Of a stretch of DNA of 64,000 bases, positions 52,025-62,934 are shown one piece after another. A program made the position numbers and the translations under genes. The stretch is from NCBI GenBank assembly GCA_029582155.1, contig CM055907.1, positions 28,137,932 through 28,201,931 on the forward strand. The letters are read 5' to 3'. How positions within the stretch are numbered: position 1 is the stretch's first letter; each line of letters opens with the position of its first letter. The DNA is from Panopea generosa (taxonomy: Eukaryota; Mollusca; Bivalvia; Adapedonta; Hiatellidae). The notes beneath the pieces were generated by a model. The model ran no database searches, had not been told where the DNA came from, and saw only the letters and a program-made list of their open reading frames with translations.

Positions 52025-52868
52025 TCTGACATTACAGGTGTTGAATATATCACAGTGATGTTACAGGTGTTGAATATATCACACTGACGTTTTACAGGTT
52101 TAATATACCACACTGACGTTACAGGTGTTGAATATATCACACTGTCGTTTTATAGGTTGACTATATTACACTGACGTTACAGGTGTTGAATATATCACAC
52201 TGACTTTACAGATGTTGAATATACAGATGTTGAATATTATCAAACTCCTCATATTAGAGGTGTTGGCTATATCATACTGACGTTACAGGTGTTGAATATA
52301 TCAAATTAACCTTACAGATAATGAATATATCACACTAACGTTACACGTGTTGAATATATCACACATATCACACTGACGTTACAGGTGTTGAATATATCAC
52401 ACTGACGTTTTATAGGTTGACTATATTACACTGACGTTACAAGTGTTGAATATATCACAGTGACGTTACAGGTGTTGAATATATCACACTGACGTTTTAG
52501 AGGTTGAATATACCACACTGACGTTACAGGTGTTGAATTGATCACACTGACGTTTTATAGGTTGACTATATTACACTGACATTACAGGAGTTGAATATAT
52601 CACACTGACTTTACAGATGTTGAATATACAGATGTTGAATATTATCAAACTCATCATTTTGCAGGTGTTGGTTATATCATACTGACGTTACAGGTGTTGA
52701 ATATATCAAAGTAACATTACAGGTGTTGAATATATCACACTAACGTTACACGTGTTGAATATATCACACTAACGTTACAGGTTTTGAATATATCACACTA
52801 ACGTTACACGTGTTGAATATATCACACTAACGTTACAGGTGTTGAATATATCACACTGACGTTACCGG
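52025..52868. repeat. 29-bp minisatellite (array O), about 29 copies, with a 404-bp duplication
   Basis: The unit ACAGGTGTTGAATATATCAC plus ACTGACGTT repeats every 29 bp. A block containing TTTATAGGTTGACTATATTA and the odd units ATACAGATGTTGAATATTATCAAACTC occurs near 52148-52330 and again near 52552-52734. This gives a higher-order period of about 404 bp. The minus-strand frame 51874-52140 is an artefact. Confidence 0.93.
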
Positions 52869-53029
52869 TATATTACTGCTCATACATATTTAGCGTCATT
52901 TTATGCTGCCGTTTGCTAACAGGCGATGAGACAATAACCTAACGACTCTTTCCTGGGATCCTGGAAGGTTTACCAGAACTCAAACACATCCATCTCTGCA
53001 AGTAACTGATAACCTCCCCACTTGAATCA

Positions 53030-53240
53030 GCCGTGAATGAAATTGAGACGTAATAGACCGTGAGCTAAGACCCAAAATTTAACAAATTGGTACCAATCAG
53101 ACTGGCAAATTGCTATACTATTTTTTGAATAGATACATGTCTGTGGTATATGAAAAAGGCAGGGGGCCACCTCTGAGGCACAGCTTAGTGTCTGATTTTA
53201 GTGAGTTTCTATGGAAACTGTAATTACATTAAAATCATTA
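53030..53240 (+). repeat. Left arm of a long inverted repeat around 53.0-58.8 kb
   Basis: Key pieces are GACCGTGAGC, AAATTGGTACCAATCAGACT, GGCAAATTG and GGCACAGCTTAGTGTCTGA. They occur in the same order and spacing, reverse-complemented, at about 58620-58825. Identity is roughly two thirds by eye. The outer side of this arm (52915-53030) resembles 62480-62580 (GATCCTGGAAGGTTTACCAG versus GATCCTGGAAGGTTAACCAG), a dispersed repeat. Confidence 0.68.
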
Positions 53241-53640
53241 CAAATAATTTCTTATTTTTTTAGTATACAAAACAGTTGCACTAGTGCAGTGAATAATTGT
53301 TATATGTGTTATCCAATGGTGTTTAACAAGAGTGAAAGTGTTTTTCTGATATAAAATACCACATTAAGCAATTATTTTGTAATCATTTTTTTTTATGTTA
53401 CAATGACATTTGACGTTACTTTTTTTAAGTAATATTGATTTCCGATATTTCTGTTGAAATCCCTTTCTGTATTTTTTATAAAGTATTAGTTAAACATAAA
53501 CTAAAATACATAATAAAACACAACTGTATCAGATAAATTTAAAAAATGTAATTTCTTCTGAACAATATTTACGTTACATTCATCTGATAAAACCAGTAAT
53601 ATAATCGTTCCAAAAATCATCTTAAAATATCAAATAAAAT

Positions 53641-54300
53641 TCCTGCAGACTTTGATTCATATTAACGCCTATATGGTTTCTTCTCGTCCTAATGCTTTTA
53701 TATAATGTTCTGTGGACACTTATTAGTACGATACAAACACATTTTTATAAATTTATATAACATAAAATACGTTACAAATATGTGAAATGTAACGTTGACA
53801 AGTGGTATTTATTCACTTCTTTAAAATTTAATTATCAAGTTTAAATTGGATCAGATCAATTTCCTGCAGGCTTTGATTCATATTAACATCAATATGGCTT
53901 CATCTCGTCCTAATGCTTTTATATAATGTTCTGTTGACACATGTTAGTACAATACAAACAAATTTTTATAACTTTATATAACATAAAATACGTTACGAAA
54001 ATGTGAAATGTAACATTTACAAGTAGTATTCATTCATTAGTTTTTAAATATAATTATCAAGTTTAAATTGGATCAGATCAAATTCCTGCAGGCTTTGATT
54101 CATATTAAAACCCAAATGATATCGTCACATCCTGGTGCTTTTATAAATGTTCTGTGGACACATGTTAGTACAATACAAACAAATTTATATAACTTTATAT
54201 AACATATAATACGTTACAAAAATGTGAAACGTAACATTTACAAGTATTATATATTCATTTTTTAAAATATAATTATCAAGTTTAAATTGATCACATGAAC
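53641..54300. repeat. 222-bp tandem repeat, 3 copies
   Basis: Copies start with TCCTGCAGACTTTGATTCAT-like sequence at 53641, 53862 and 54084 and end with TTATCAAGTTTAAATTG. They are diverged by substitutions. No coding potential is visible. The repeat lies between the inverted-repeat arm and the CXC/PIN-like pseudogene. Confidence 0.9.
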
Positions 54301-54529
54301 CGTAATTTAAATCATACAAGCCTGCTAATGACTTCCATATAACATAATAAGAATGACGATACATATAGGTACACTTGCAAAGTATGGAATGTTTTTTAGG
54401 AAAATTTTACACATAATAAACTTGTGTTTCAAGCAATTTTGAACTCTAAAGTAACATAATCTTATACTGTAATAAAACACTATGTGTATTTAATCCATTC
54501 TGTACATTTTCGTTGCTACAAGAAGTAGT

Positions 54530-55800
54530 TGGATTGTGTACATGTCATCATTACTGTCATTCTCTCCATCAGAGCTTTCTCTATGTTCCGTATCAAAACT
54601 CATACTCGATTTTTGCAGACGGATGAGCATTTTAGTGCATTTAACATACAATGACATGTTGGTAATTTACATTATCAAGCGTACTTGCAGGACACATGAA
54701 TTCTATAACAACCTGTGTAGCAAAATATCACTTCATCAATTTAGCTTCCAACTAACCATCTTCCATGAACCATCCGTGATCTTTTGGACTTGAATTTCAG
54801 TAAAGTTTACTGGGCTTCTACGCCAGATGTCTGATAATTATCTCGCAATGAGTGGAGATATAATGTGCCTTCACAGGGTGGAAGTGTTTCCTGATTCAAC
54901 ACCAAGATATTAAACCCGAAACATCTTGCTGCACAAGCTATTCACTTTAGTATTAGTATCCTTTGCAGCTTATATTCTACATTTGAAGTATTGGAGAGAT
55001 GCAACCAGCTCGCAAAGTAGTACAATCCATTCTTCTCCTAACTTTAACATAGCTGATTGGAATACACTGATTTTCATAACAAATCTAATTGCAGACACCT
55101 TTTCATGACCATTGAAGGCACACACTGGGTCACATCTGGTAAATGCTTGAAAAACTTCCATTATCACTAAGAGAGTTTCCATATATCTCTGTCTTGATCC
55201 TACATCTGATAGATATATGCTCGATCTCCCTATAAAGTGCAAGACATAGCATAAACACATCATCTGATTCAATGGCAATAGAGTTAAAGTGTTGACTGGA
55301 ATGTAGCAGTATTTAGCAGGGTGCGAGTTTCAGTTTTTCGTGTGAAGATGCTGGCTCTTCCACATGACAAACCGTATCATGCGTTAGTTTATAACATTTG
55401 TTTTCTAATGTTGCAAACATACCTTCGTCACCTAGAATAGCAAGGTAGTACGGGACCTTCCAAGTATCAACAAGAAAATTGGTTAATGCTGCCTTGCTTT
55501 CTGGAAAACCTTAGAGGCATCTCTATTGCTGAATTGGTTGTCCTCTATTGATACTACAGATCCACAATCCACTACCCGAGCTTCTTTTATTCATCTCTGC
55601 ATTATAGTTTACATCAAATACCATAATTCTTAAGCTATTCTTGCAATGCAGTATCAAATGGTTTTTTTGTTGACAGATCAACAAACTTTAGGTTCTCAAC
55701 ACTTACTTTGTTGACAATCATCATAGCATCACTAACACATACTGGTCTATGTTGGACGAGTTCCTTGCAAGTGCAGATTTATTTGTTTTCTTGACAGTTA
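54530..55800 (-). pseudogene. Decayed CXC/PIN-like multicopy gene (uncharacterised animal family)
   Basis: Read on the minus strand with frame changes, the order of motifs matches a family I recall from cnidarian and mollusc genomes. First comes a PIN-like region (VDLSTKKPFDTALQE, YGI.FDVNYN.EMNKR). Next is LVDTW, CHVEEPASSHE followed by LLHSSQ (family HEEADTRxLLH) and IAIESDDVFMLCLAL (family SPDTDVxVLC). The longest intact stretch (55278-54970) has FQAFTRCDPVCAFNGHEKVS (family HAFTGCDTxSAFxGKGK) and LGEEW. At the 3' end are FMEDG and LKCSSVCKN, the remains of a TSO1-like CXC region. Several frameshifts and stops show that it is dead. I know no assigned function; catalytic-looking acidic residues suggest a nuclease-like ancestry. 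Confidence 0.72.
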
Positions 55801-56219
55801 GCCAATGCCAAGGTTAATGGTCCTGGTGGATTTTAAAGTACTTCCTTCACAACCAAATGTCAACTAGATGCTACCAAAACCATGTATTTAAATAGCTGGT
55901 TATCAACCTCGAGAATGCGTTCTTTACAAAAAAATTAATTTGTTTTCTGAACGCTACCGAATATATTTAGGTGTTTCCTTCGCAATATGTCGTAAAACTA
56001 ATCATATGGATTTTTTTCAAAAGATTGTATTCTTGATCTGTTTAAGCATATATAAAGCATTTTTTTCCCTTTCCTTATCACTTAAAAGGTCATTACAATG
56101 GCAGTAGATATTGCTGTAGCTGTCGATAAAAGAGCACAACCATTTATTCTCAAGTATATTTCTTGGTCTAAGTTGTCATCCTTTTGAATGATCTGTGCTT
56201 CAAGATCAATATGGATATG

Positions 56220-57365
56220 TCTCAAATTAGCTAGTAGGATCGCTTTTCGTCCATACATCTGTCTGTCCGCATGACCAAATGGGTATTTAGGTAGGATAAG
56301 GTTTTTTTGACAGTTGAAAAACAGATGAAAAAGATATGCAACTGTTTCTAATCACTTAAAAGATGCTTTTATATGGCTAAAGATCACTTAAATACCTATT
56401 TGTTTGAATGTCTGTCAACAATTTCTATAAATCACTCCTCAGATACTGCTCGATAGATTTTCACCAAATTTTAAATGAAGTATCTTACTCGAAGTTTGTT
56501 CAAATCAAAACCCTGGTGTCAAGACTGGACCCGTCCCAGAGGCTTATCAGTTATTTTCTTATTCAAAATTTCAACAATATTCTTCTTGGAAAGTGCAATA
56601 CTGGCTTTGATTTTTGTAATTAGTATCTCTCAGGTTTATTTGTGCCATGATCATAGGCCCTGGCCACCAGAAATCTTAATTTTATAAAGTTTCAATAACC
56701 GACCTGCCAAATTCGTTTTTATTCAGTATAGATGAATAGGGGTTTCAAGTTTGTTCAAATGAAAGGGTAAGGGCTCATTGGGGCCCCAAATAACGGAATT
56801 ATTTTGATCATCTTAAGAGCTGAAACATTGTTTAATCATAACAATTGGGACGACTGTGTCCTTTTACCCTTATCCTTCTATAGACGTTTTAGGGTTTTAT
56901 TAGCATATACACACTGTAGTTAAGGGATTGAGTGCATATATCTTCATCCTGCTATAAAATGTGTATTTCTTTAAATAACATAATCAATTAAATACAGACC
57001 AGGGATTGGCTTGCATTCAACAAAATATAACCAACGAAAGTGTTGATATTTTGACATGTAAGTTAGAATCCCATGGAGCTGAATGTTTGTCTGATCTATT
57101 TTTGGAATTACATCTTATTCATCTTGAGAACTCTATTGTTTAGTAATTAATAACAGTTGGTACTGGGTCCTTTAACAGTGATCTTATGATCTCCATAAAG
57201 TTTCATCAGGGGTCTAAAAAGGGATGGAATTGCTGATTTTCAAAAGTATCATCTGCAGATCTTGAGCATTGTTAAGTCATTATAGTTGAGACTGGGTCCT
57301 TTAAAGAGGAATAAATATCAATAAGGGATCAGCAGGGAAGAGAAGGGATTAATGTTGTATGGTGT
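56220..57365. repeat. Degenerate dispersed repeat region
   Basis: The stretch has weakly repeated phrases such as TCAAGTTTGTTCAAATGAAA, GACTGTGTCCTTTTACCC, ACTGGGTCCTTTAACAG and GACTGGGTCCTTTAAAGAG (near 56850, 57160 and 57288). These are spaced irregularly, suggesting an old internally repeated interspersed element. This kind of GTTCAAAT...GGGTCC sequence is one I recall as common in bivalve noncoding DNA. The frames at 56408-56687 are chance. Confidence 0.5.
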
Positions 57366-57369
57366 TAAG

Positions 57370-57648
57370 TGTCCATTTCAAAATTGTTTCAGTCATATCG
57401 AGTCTACTTGAATCAGACAATATTCTAAGCGTTGTCACACTGAAATATCATGTCACAGACATATGGTATGATACAGTCACATGATACTGACAACAGGTTG
57501 ACCAGACTTATTCTCTAAATGATGAGCACCAAGTGAGGAAGATTCTAGTACCATTTTAAATCTTTGGTGTGACCCGACCGGGGATCGATCCCAGGACCTA
57601 CCACACGCGAGACAGAAGCTCTATCACTAGACTACCACTTCGATTAGA
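57370..57648 (-). mobile_element. tRNA-derived SINE
   Basis: The minus strand begins with a tRNA-like head containing an A box (GTAGTCTAGTGATAGAGC) and a B box (GGGATCGATCCCC) followed by GGTCGGGTCACACC. The body continues with ATGGTACTAGAATCTTCCTC, CTTGGTGCTCATCATTTAG, GGTCAACCTGTTGTCAGTAT and CATGTGACTGTATCATACCA. The head-plus-body layout is that of the abundant bivalve tRNA-SINEs. It is not a functional tRNA: the cloverleaf is imperfect and a SINE body follows. The plus-strand frame 57569-57790 crosses it. Confidence 0.85.
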
Positions 57649-57779
57649 AAAAAATGAAAATGTGAATTTTCAAAATGTTTTAACTCAAGAACGTAGGTCA
57701 AATGTTTTCATATTTCCTATAGAATATCCCTATGATAGAGTTTTATTTATTCTATTAAATGGACTGGGGTCTATCGAGG

Positions 57780-58610
57780 CCTTGTATTAAAAACATTTCT
57801 ATAGTAAATATGAGAATGCTATAGGTAACTATAGCTTTTTTAAATCTTCTGCAAGTGATATGTTGTTTGTCAGTTGGTTGATAGTCCTTTATCAAGATTG
57901 TTCAAATTGGGTTGCTGGGGTGAAATTAACGGCTTCCACAGAGGTTATTTTTAAGAAGTGTTAATAAGCACAATGTATGGAGTTTGAATATTTTACATCT
58001 AGTATTGTCTGGTAGCCCTGTATAAAATTTGATCAATCTGGACCTATTTTGTCAAATTTAGGGCCTCCACAGGGGTCAATCCTTTACTCAGGTGATTGAC
58101 TTACATGGGCTTCTTGTTTAAAACAAATGTATACATATTTCAAGTTTGTATTTTCATCAATTTTTAGTGTTCATGAATTAATTTCGTAAGAAATAATTGT
58201 TAAACATGATTAACCAATATATGTTTATAAATTATGACTAATTGTCAAATTGTGTAAATATTGTGCGATTTACCCCACCCACTTTGATTTTGCTGTAATT
58301 CACAAAAAAAAGAGTTTAACACCTAATTTTGATAAAATCTATAGTTCGTTTTTAATCTTATATCATATCTGATTAAAATATTAGGACATATTCCATCTAA
58401 CATATAAAAAAAAAAAATTATACAGTTTTAATGCAAAAATGTGTTCTTGGTGTTGATGTTTTTAGTTTTTTTTAACAAACTCCATTTATTTTTCAACATA
58501 GTGTGTTTTAATGAAGAACATTACAATTTCCATATATTAATGTGATAAATAACTTAAAACACAAACAGTTATGCAGTTAAAATTTGAAAATCGGGTGTAT
58601 ATTATAGATA
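57780..58610. other. AT-rich dispersed-repeat-like and unique sequence
   Basis: The first part (to about 58110) continues the style of the repeat region before the SINE (ATTGTTCAAATTGGGTTGCT, GGGCCTCCACAGGGGTCAAT). The rest is A/T-rich without recognisable features. Confidence 0.4.
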
Positions 58611-58619
58611 ATGACATTT

Positions 58620-58825
58620 TTTAAGAAATTGGCGGCCATTTTCGAAGCCATTTTGGAATTGCTCATTTTCAGACATTAAGCTGTGCCCGAGATATGCCCC
58701 CCCCCCCCCCTCCCCAGAATTTTTTTGGTGTAGATCAAAAAATCATAGGGGGAATTTGCCAGAAAAATGGTACCAATTTTTTGTTTTGCTCACGGCCTAT
58801 AATGTCGTGTATCAATTATCATGGA
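58620..58825 (-). repeat. Right arm of the long inverted repeat around 53.0-58.8 kb
   Basis: On the minus strand the arm reads CATTATAGGCCGTGAGC, AAAAATTGGTACCATTTTTC, TGGCAAATTCC, a G-rich run (poly-C on plus at 58697-58710) and GGGCACAGCTTAATGTCTGA. This is the same order as the left arm. Just outside it, on minus, GATTTCGAATCTCC near 58840 resembles a tRNA B box. The two arms could therefore be two oppositely inserted SINE/MITE copies and not the ends of one element. Confidence 0.65.
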
Positions 58826-59322
58826 TCATGTACCTAGTGGAGATTCGAAATCACGCCCACTGGATTGATAGTCAACAGGCAATAGGCAAATGATATGTAT
58901 TATTCAAAGAACACAACCATCACATTAGTACAAAAACATTAAATACATGGACTAATCACACGTATGATGAGTACATACAGACAGACAGAAGAAATAACAA
59001 ACGGTTGGTCAACCGCCTTGGACTGGTCAGCAGCAAACATGGTTAAAGGGTGCATCCAGTTGTTCTCTTTCTGCTTTCATCTTAAATGTATTTCCTGTTT
59101 TGTTACGATAAACAAAAAAACACATGTTTATATACAATTTCTTTGATTGTCGCAGAAGCATATCAATTGTCGTCTGTCTGGAAAGATTGGCTTATAAAGC
59201 CTGGATATTGGCGGTAAAAATGCCGAAAAGTAACAAGAATCGCTGAAAATTTAAATCTATTTTTAGTTTATACTCATTCATTTACCGTAGATGAAACAGT
59301 AGGACCAGTACTGAAAGCTATG

Positions 59323-59415
59323 TTTAGAGACACCGGGTCGAGCTAGGAATCTAAACCGAAACATCTCTGACGTGAGCGGCCAGCAATGTATCTACTACAC
59401 TACCGCCTCTATTTC
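59323..59415 (-). mobile_element. tRNA-like SINE head (second family)
   Basis: On minus, GAGGCGGTAGTGTAGTAGAT, CATTGCTGGCCGCTCACGTC and GGTTTAGATTCCTAGCTCG followed by ACCCGGTG give recognisable A-box and B-box-like segments at tRNA spacing. The body after it has no obvious match to the SINE at 57.4-57.6 kb. It is likely a SINE or tRNA pseudogene. Confidence 0.65.
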
Positions 59416-59419
59416 GTTC

Positions 59420-61055
59420 TATTTTTTTATTCATTTTGTTCTTGATTTGCGTTTTCTCTATTCACACTGATATTTGTTGCCTACTTAAGCATACATAATT
59501 AAAATAAAATAATCATGACATTTGCAAAAGTGAATCGTTTGAATTTAAAACATTATAGTTTTATGTAAAATATATATTTTTTTTATCTTTAAAAAAATGA
59601 GTTTGTACTATTTGGTTTAATTGTTTTTATATATTTCAACATTATTTTGACATTTATTAATGTTAAATAACATGATATGTACTGATTTTGCAATAACAGA
59701 AGTTGAATTGATATTAAAAGGTTGAGAACCGAATTGTTGGCCAACGCCACAGTCTTTTCTATTGTTTCAAATCGACATTCGATTGTTCCTTGAGGATGTT
59801 GGTAAGGGCGTTTACAGATTTTTCAAGTTTGTGAATTTTCAATTGATTAAATTAAAGTTGTATTTCTTTTAAAACACCATTAATTATTGGCAATCTAATG
59901 GATATGGGTACATTGAATGATTTAAGCTTGAACGTCTCACACCACTATTACATTACCCATAGGGCTCCATTGTAACATCTATGTCCAAAACACAGTGAAA
60001 AAACAAAATCTGCAGCATATGTCTGGGCTCAAATTCTTCACTGGTTCAATATATGCAAGGAAAAAAGCATACCTAAACCAGGTTTTTTTTTTAATACAAT
60101 GCTTTTGTGAGACCTATCGATTTCCAGACTAATAATATGTCAACTATTCTTTCACGATGCGGTTCGAACCAACAATTCTGAAATGACACAGAATTGTCCA
60201 GAAAGCTGGTATCAGTATCAAATTTTCAGTGGTGATTTTTAAAATACTGACCATTTGACTAATGCTAGGAAAATATAAATCACTGCAGTACAAAGCCCTG
60301 AAAAAAGAAGAAAAATAGAACTAAAGAGTTATTTCTACCTCCTTCATCTGTAGGTCCGGAGTACTTAAGGGAGATAATAGTGGTGTGAGTCCTGATATAC
60401 GTCCATTTTTAGACAAATATTTTTCGATATTATTTTTTGGCATCACATTTTTACATAGGAAAAAAGGCAGAATATTTTTTTTTTCATTATAAAAACTAGT
60501 GTTTCGTTTTTTTTTCAAAAGGCTGTACACGTGTATGGTAGTATGTATTAGACTTATTTTATTTAAAGCAATAACATTTTAACTGTTCTCGGATGCTATC
60601 ACATATAACCAGTTTTAAAATAACACCAAAAATATGCACTATTTAAGGTAATTTGACAACTATTTCTGTGAAATGGACGGCAGCCTATGATTTTCTTTAT
60701 AAATTCCTAAATATTTTAGGTTTTAAAAATTCAATTGTTAAATTAGAACTCGTTTTTATCAAATTTTACAAAATGAAAAAGCACAAAAGGAGCACGACAA
60801 CATTTATGTTCGAGATTATTTAATTGTATTCTACTGTTTCTACTTTCATTAAGGTCAAATGATTAAATCTATTATGCAAGGAAACGACTATTGCTCTAAA
60901 AACAAAAAAATATTGACAGAAATGAAATCGAGAAAATACTATATATAACCAAAACTGAGTCAAATAACCCATATCGCTTCACAGCACCTGATTGCCATCC
61001 AGCCAAAAACAGCAAACTGTTTATAGATAATGATTAAAGCTTAATTTTATTATTC
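59420..61055. other. AT-rich region upstream of gene 3
   Basis: No gene is supported. A B-box-like GCGGTTCGAACCAAC at 60138-60152 with a short anticodon-arm-like hairpin beside it hints at another old tRNA-derived repeat (minus strand). AAGGGAGATAATAG near 60367 is a motif I recall near mollusc repeat ends. The promoter of gene 3 should lie here but is not identified. Confidence 0.4.
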
Positions 61056-61066
61056 AGGTTTCCAGT

Positions 61067-61190
61067 ATGAAGCTCGAAGTACTCGCCATTGGGTTGACGT
61101 GTTGTGTGCTTGGTTATGTGTGCGGACAGGAGGTAGTCCAACATGTGCCTTATAGAGTCCCGAACCCTGTAAACACTCAGGGATATATAT
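61067..61190 (+). CDS. Small secreted/membrane protein, gene 3, coding exon 1
   Basis: The exon encodes 41 residues plus one base: MKLEVLAIGLTCCVLGYVCG (20-residue signal peptide), then QEVVQHVPYRVPNPVNTQGY and I. The donor GTAAGT at 61191-61196 is in phase 1. It is strongly similar in layout to gene 1 exon 1 (YVPFRIRNPVN). The exon is too short for an ORF scan with the usual cut-off and was found by its relation to gene 1. Two acceptor-like sites precede the ATG (TATTCAG ending at 61057 and TTCCAG ending at 61065), as in gene 2. The function is unknown; the product should enter the secretory pathway. Confidence 0.85.
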
Positions 61191-61993
61191 GTAAGTGGTT
61201 GGTGAACTAAATTCTACCATTGATATGTACGTAACACATAGATATGTTTGGTCTATTTAAGACTTTTGTTATTTTTAAATAGCTACACTTTCATAGTTTT
61301 AATGATCAATTTAAAATGTGACGTAGTAAAACGATTTTTAGATTACTGTATGCCCCTAAAACATTTAAAGACTTCTACACATCTGCGTATTCCTTATATA
61401 TAACAATACGTTTAGCTAATTTGATGTCCCTTTTGTTATTCAAAGAATTTTAGATTTGTGTGTGTCCCTTTGATATATAAAAACTTTTAGATTTGTGTGT
61501 GTGTCCCTTTAATATTTAAAGACTTTTAGATTTCAGTTTGGAATTCAATATTTATTTTATTTTAGATTTTTGAGTGGAACTTTATTATTTAACGACATAT
61601 AGTTTGATTTATGAACTTTAATATTTAAAGAATTTGTTTCTGTATGCACCTTTTATATTAAACAACACATAGTTTTGTGTGGATATCTGTGTGTCTCTCT
61701 TTGGTGTTAAAATAATATGAACTAAAATCTAATCCAATCAGCTTTGCGTGATTCTTTGCGTGGACTAAGTTCACGTTGTGCATATAAATACATGATTTAC
61801 AAATTTTAAATTTATAAGAAATAGAAATATTAAATAAAATTTAATGAAAATATAATACTAACCTTTATCCTATTTTGGGTGGAGAAACAGTCGATTCCAC
61901 CAAACACGCTGATATACTGCGCGGACTTGATTACCGTGAACTCTTTCGAAGTCTTTTTACAGAAGCCAACTTGTAAAATCTTATATCTTACAG
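61191..61993 (+). other. Gene 3 intron 1, with a degenerate short repeat
   Basis: The intron is 803 bp, GTAAGT to TATCTTACAG. Between about 61330 and 61700 loosely repeated phrases occur (ATTTAAAGACTTTTAGATTT, TGTGTGTCCCTTTGATAT) with a period of roughly 50-60 bp. This is an old decaying tandem repeat in the same intron that is filled with minisatellites in gene 1. Confidence 0.7.
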
Positions 61994-62130
61994 GGGCTGG
62001 AGCTCTCCTCATAGGAATTCTCTTGATTCGCTCGCTGACCAGTACCAGCAGTAATACAACAGGTATCGGGACGTCATTGGGAACCAGTAGTGGTATGGGT
62101 ATGGTTACTTTACCGCCTATTGGAGGGTAA
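61994..62130 (+). CDS. Gene 3, coding exon 2 (hydrophobic segment and Ser/Thr/Gly tail)
   Basis: Joined to exon 1 it reads W-AGALLIGILLIRSLTS, a short hydrophobic run. A Ser/Thr/Gly/Asn tail (TSSNTTGIGTSLGTSSGMG) and MVTLPPIGG then TAA at 62128-62130 follow. The full protein is 86 aa (66 after signal removal). The W-AG-hydrophobic start matches gene 1 exon 2. The tail parallels the Gly/Ser tail of gene 2, with a similar hydrophobic-VT-Pro ending. There are possible O-glycosylation residues in the tail, and one N-x-T sequon (NTT). The open frame extending upstream to 61879 is intron sequence. The role is unknown. Confidence 0.86.
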
Positions 62131-62795
62131 CGTACGTATTACAAATAATTGCATCTTAGAAAATACTAACGAATAAAATCACGAACTGGTTCATAGTGTT
62201 CTTCATAACAAAAAAGCTATAATGGTAGAAAGACAATCGCCGTTCTGCTGACAGCAATCATACATGAGATATCGCAGACTTTGTCAACGGAATGCTGGCT
62301 TCACTGTGCCACTGACAACGTCATCAATATAAACTATACATTTATCACACACATGAATAGAAGGGTGTTCAGAAATGTATACTCTCGGCGTCTGTCCTTA
62401 CCGTATCTACAAATCTGACAGACTAGTATAGTATTTATGTATTGGAATATTAAGCGCCATTGTCATGCTATCAATGGCTAACAGATAATCAGTTAACCTG
62501 GTCACTCTTTGCTGAGATCCTGGAAGGTTAACCAGTACTTGAGCACACCTATCCTCACAATTTACTTTTCCATTTGAATAAACGATGAGAAAAAAATGAA
62601 AATGAGAAGCACTGCCGTGTATCTATCATCACGGATACTGTGGCCGGGTGAGCATTCTGACTAAAGAAACCGTACTGACGAGATCACTGATTTGAACAAG
62701 TCAACCTTAAATGAGGCCCTCAAACATCAATGTGCTATATAACACAGTTACGTGAAAACAAATATCAAAATCATCGATTTTGGCTACAAGAATAT

Positions 62796-62890
62796 GAATT
62801 ATTTATGTATTTTTGACAATAAGTGTACTATTTACTGTGATATGAATTATTTATGTATTTTTGACAATAAGTGTACTATTTACTGTGATA
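62796..62890. repeat. 48-bp direct duplication
   Basis: ATGAATTATTTATGTATTTT followed by TGACAATAAGTGTACTATTT and ACTGTGAT occurs twice back to back without change. It is a recent two-copy duplication. Confidence 0.9.
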
Positions 62891-62934
62891 TGTTAAAGTA
62901 AGTTACGAACGTATTGCTATAAGCCTTACATGCC

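Noticed and set aside
57567..57648. Functional tRNA gene
   Set aside because: A and B boxes are present, but pairing is imperfect and a SINE body follows directly.
60110..60240. tRNA-derived element around GGTTCGAACC
   Set aside because: A B-box-like palindrome and a small hairpin are present, but no convincing A box or body was found; not strong enough for its own entry.
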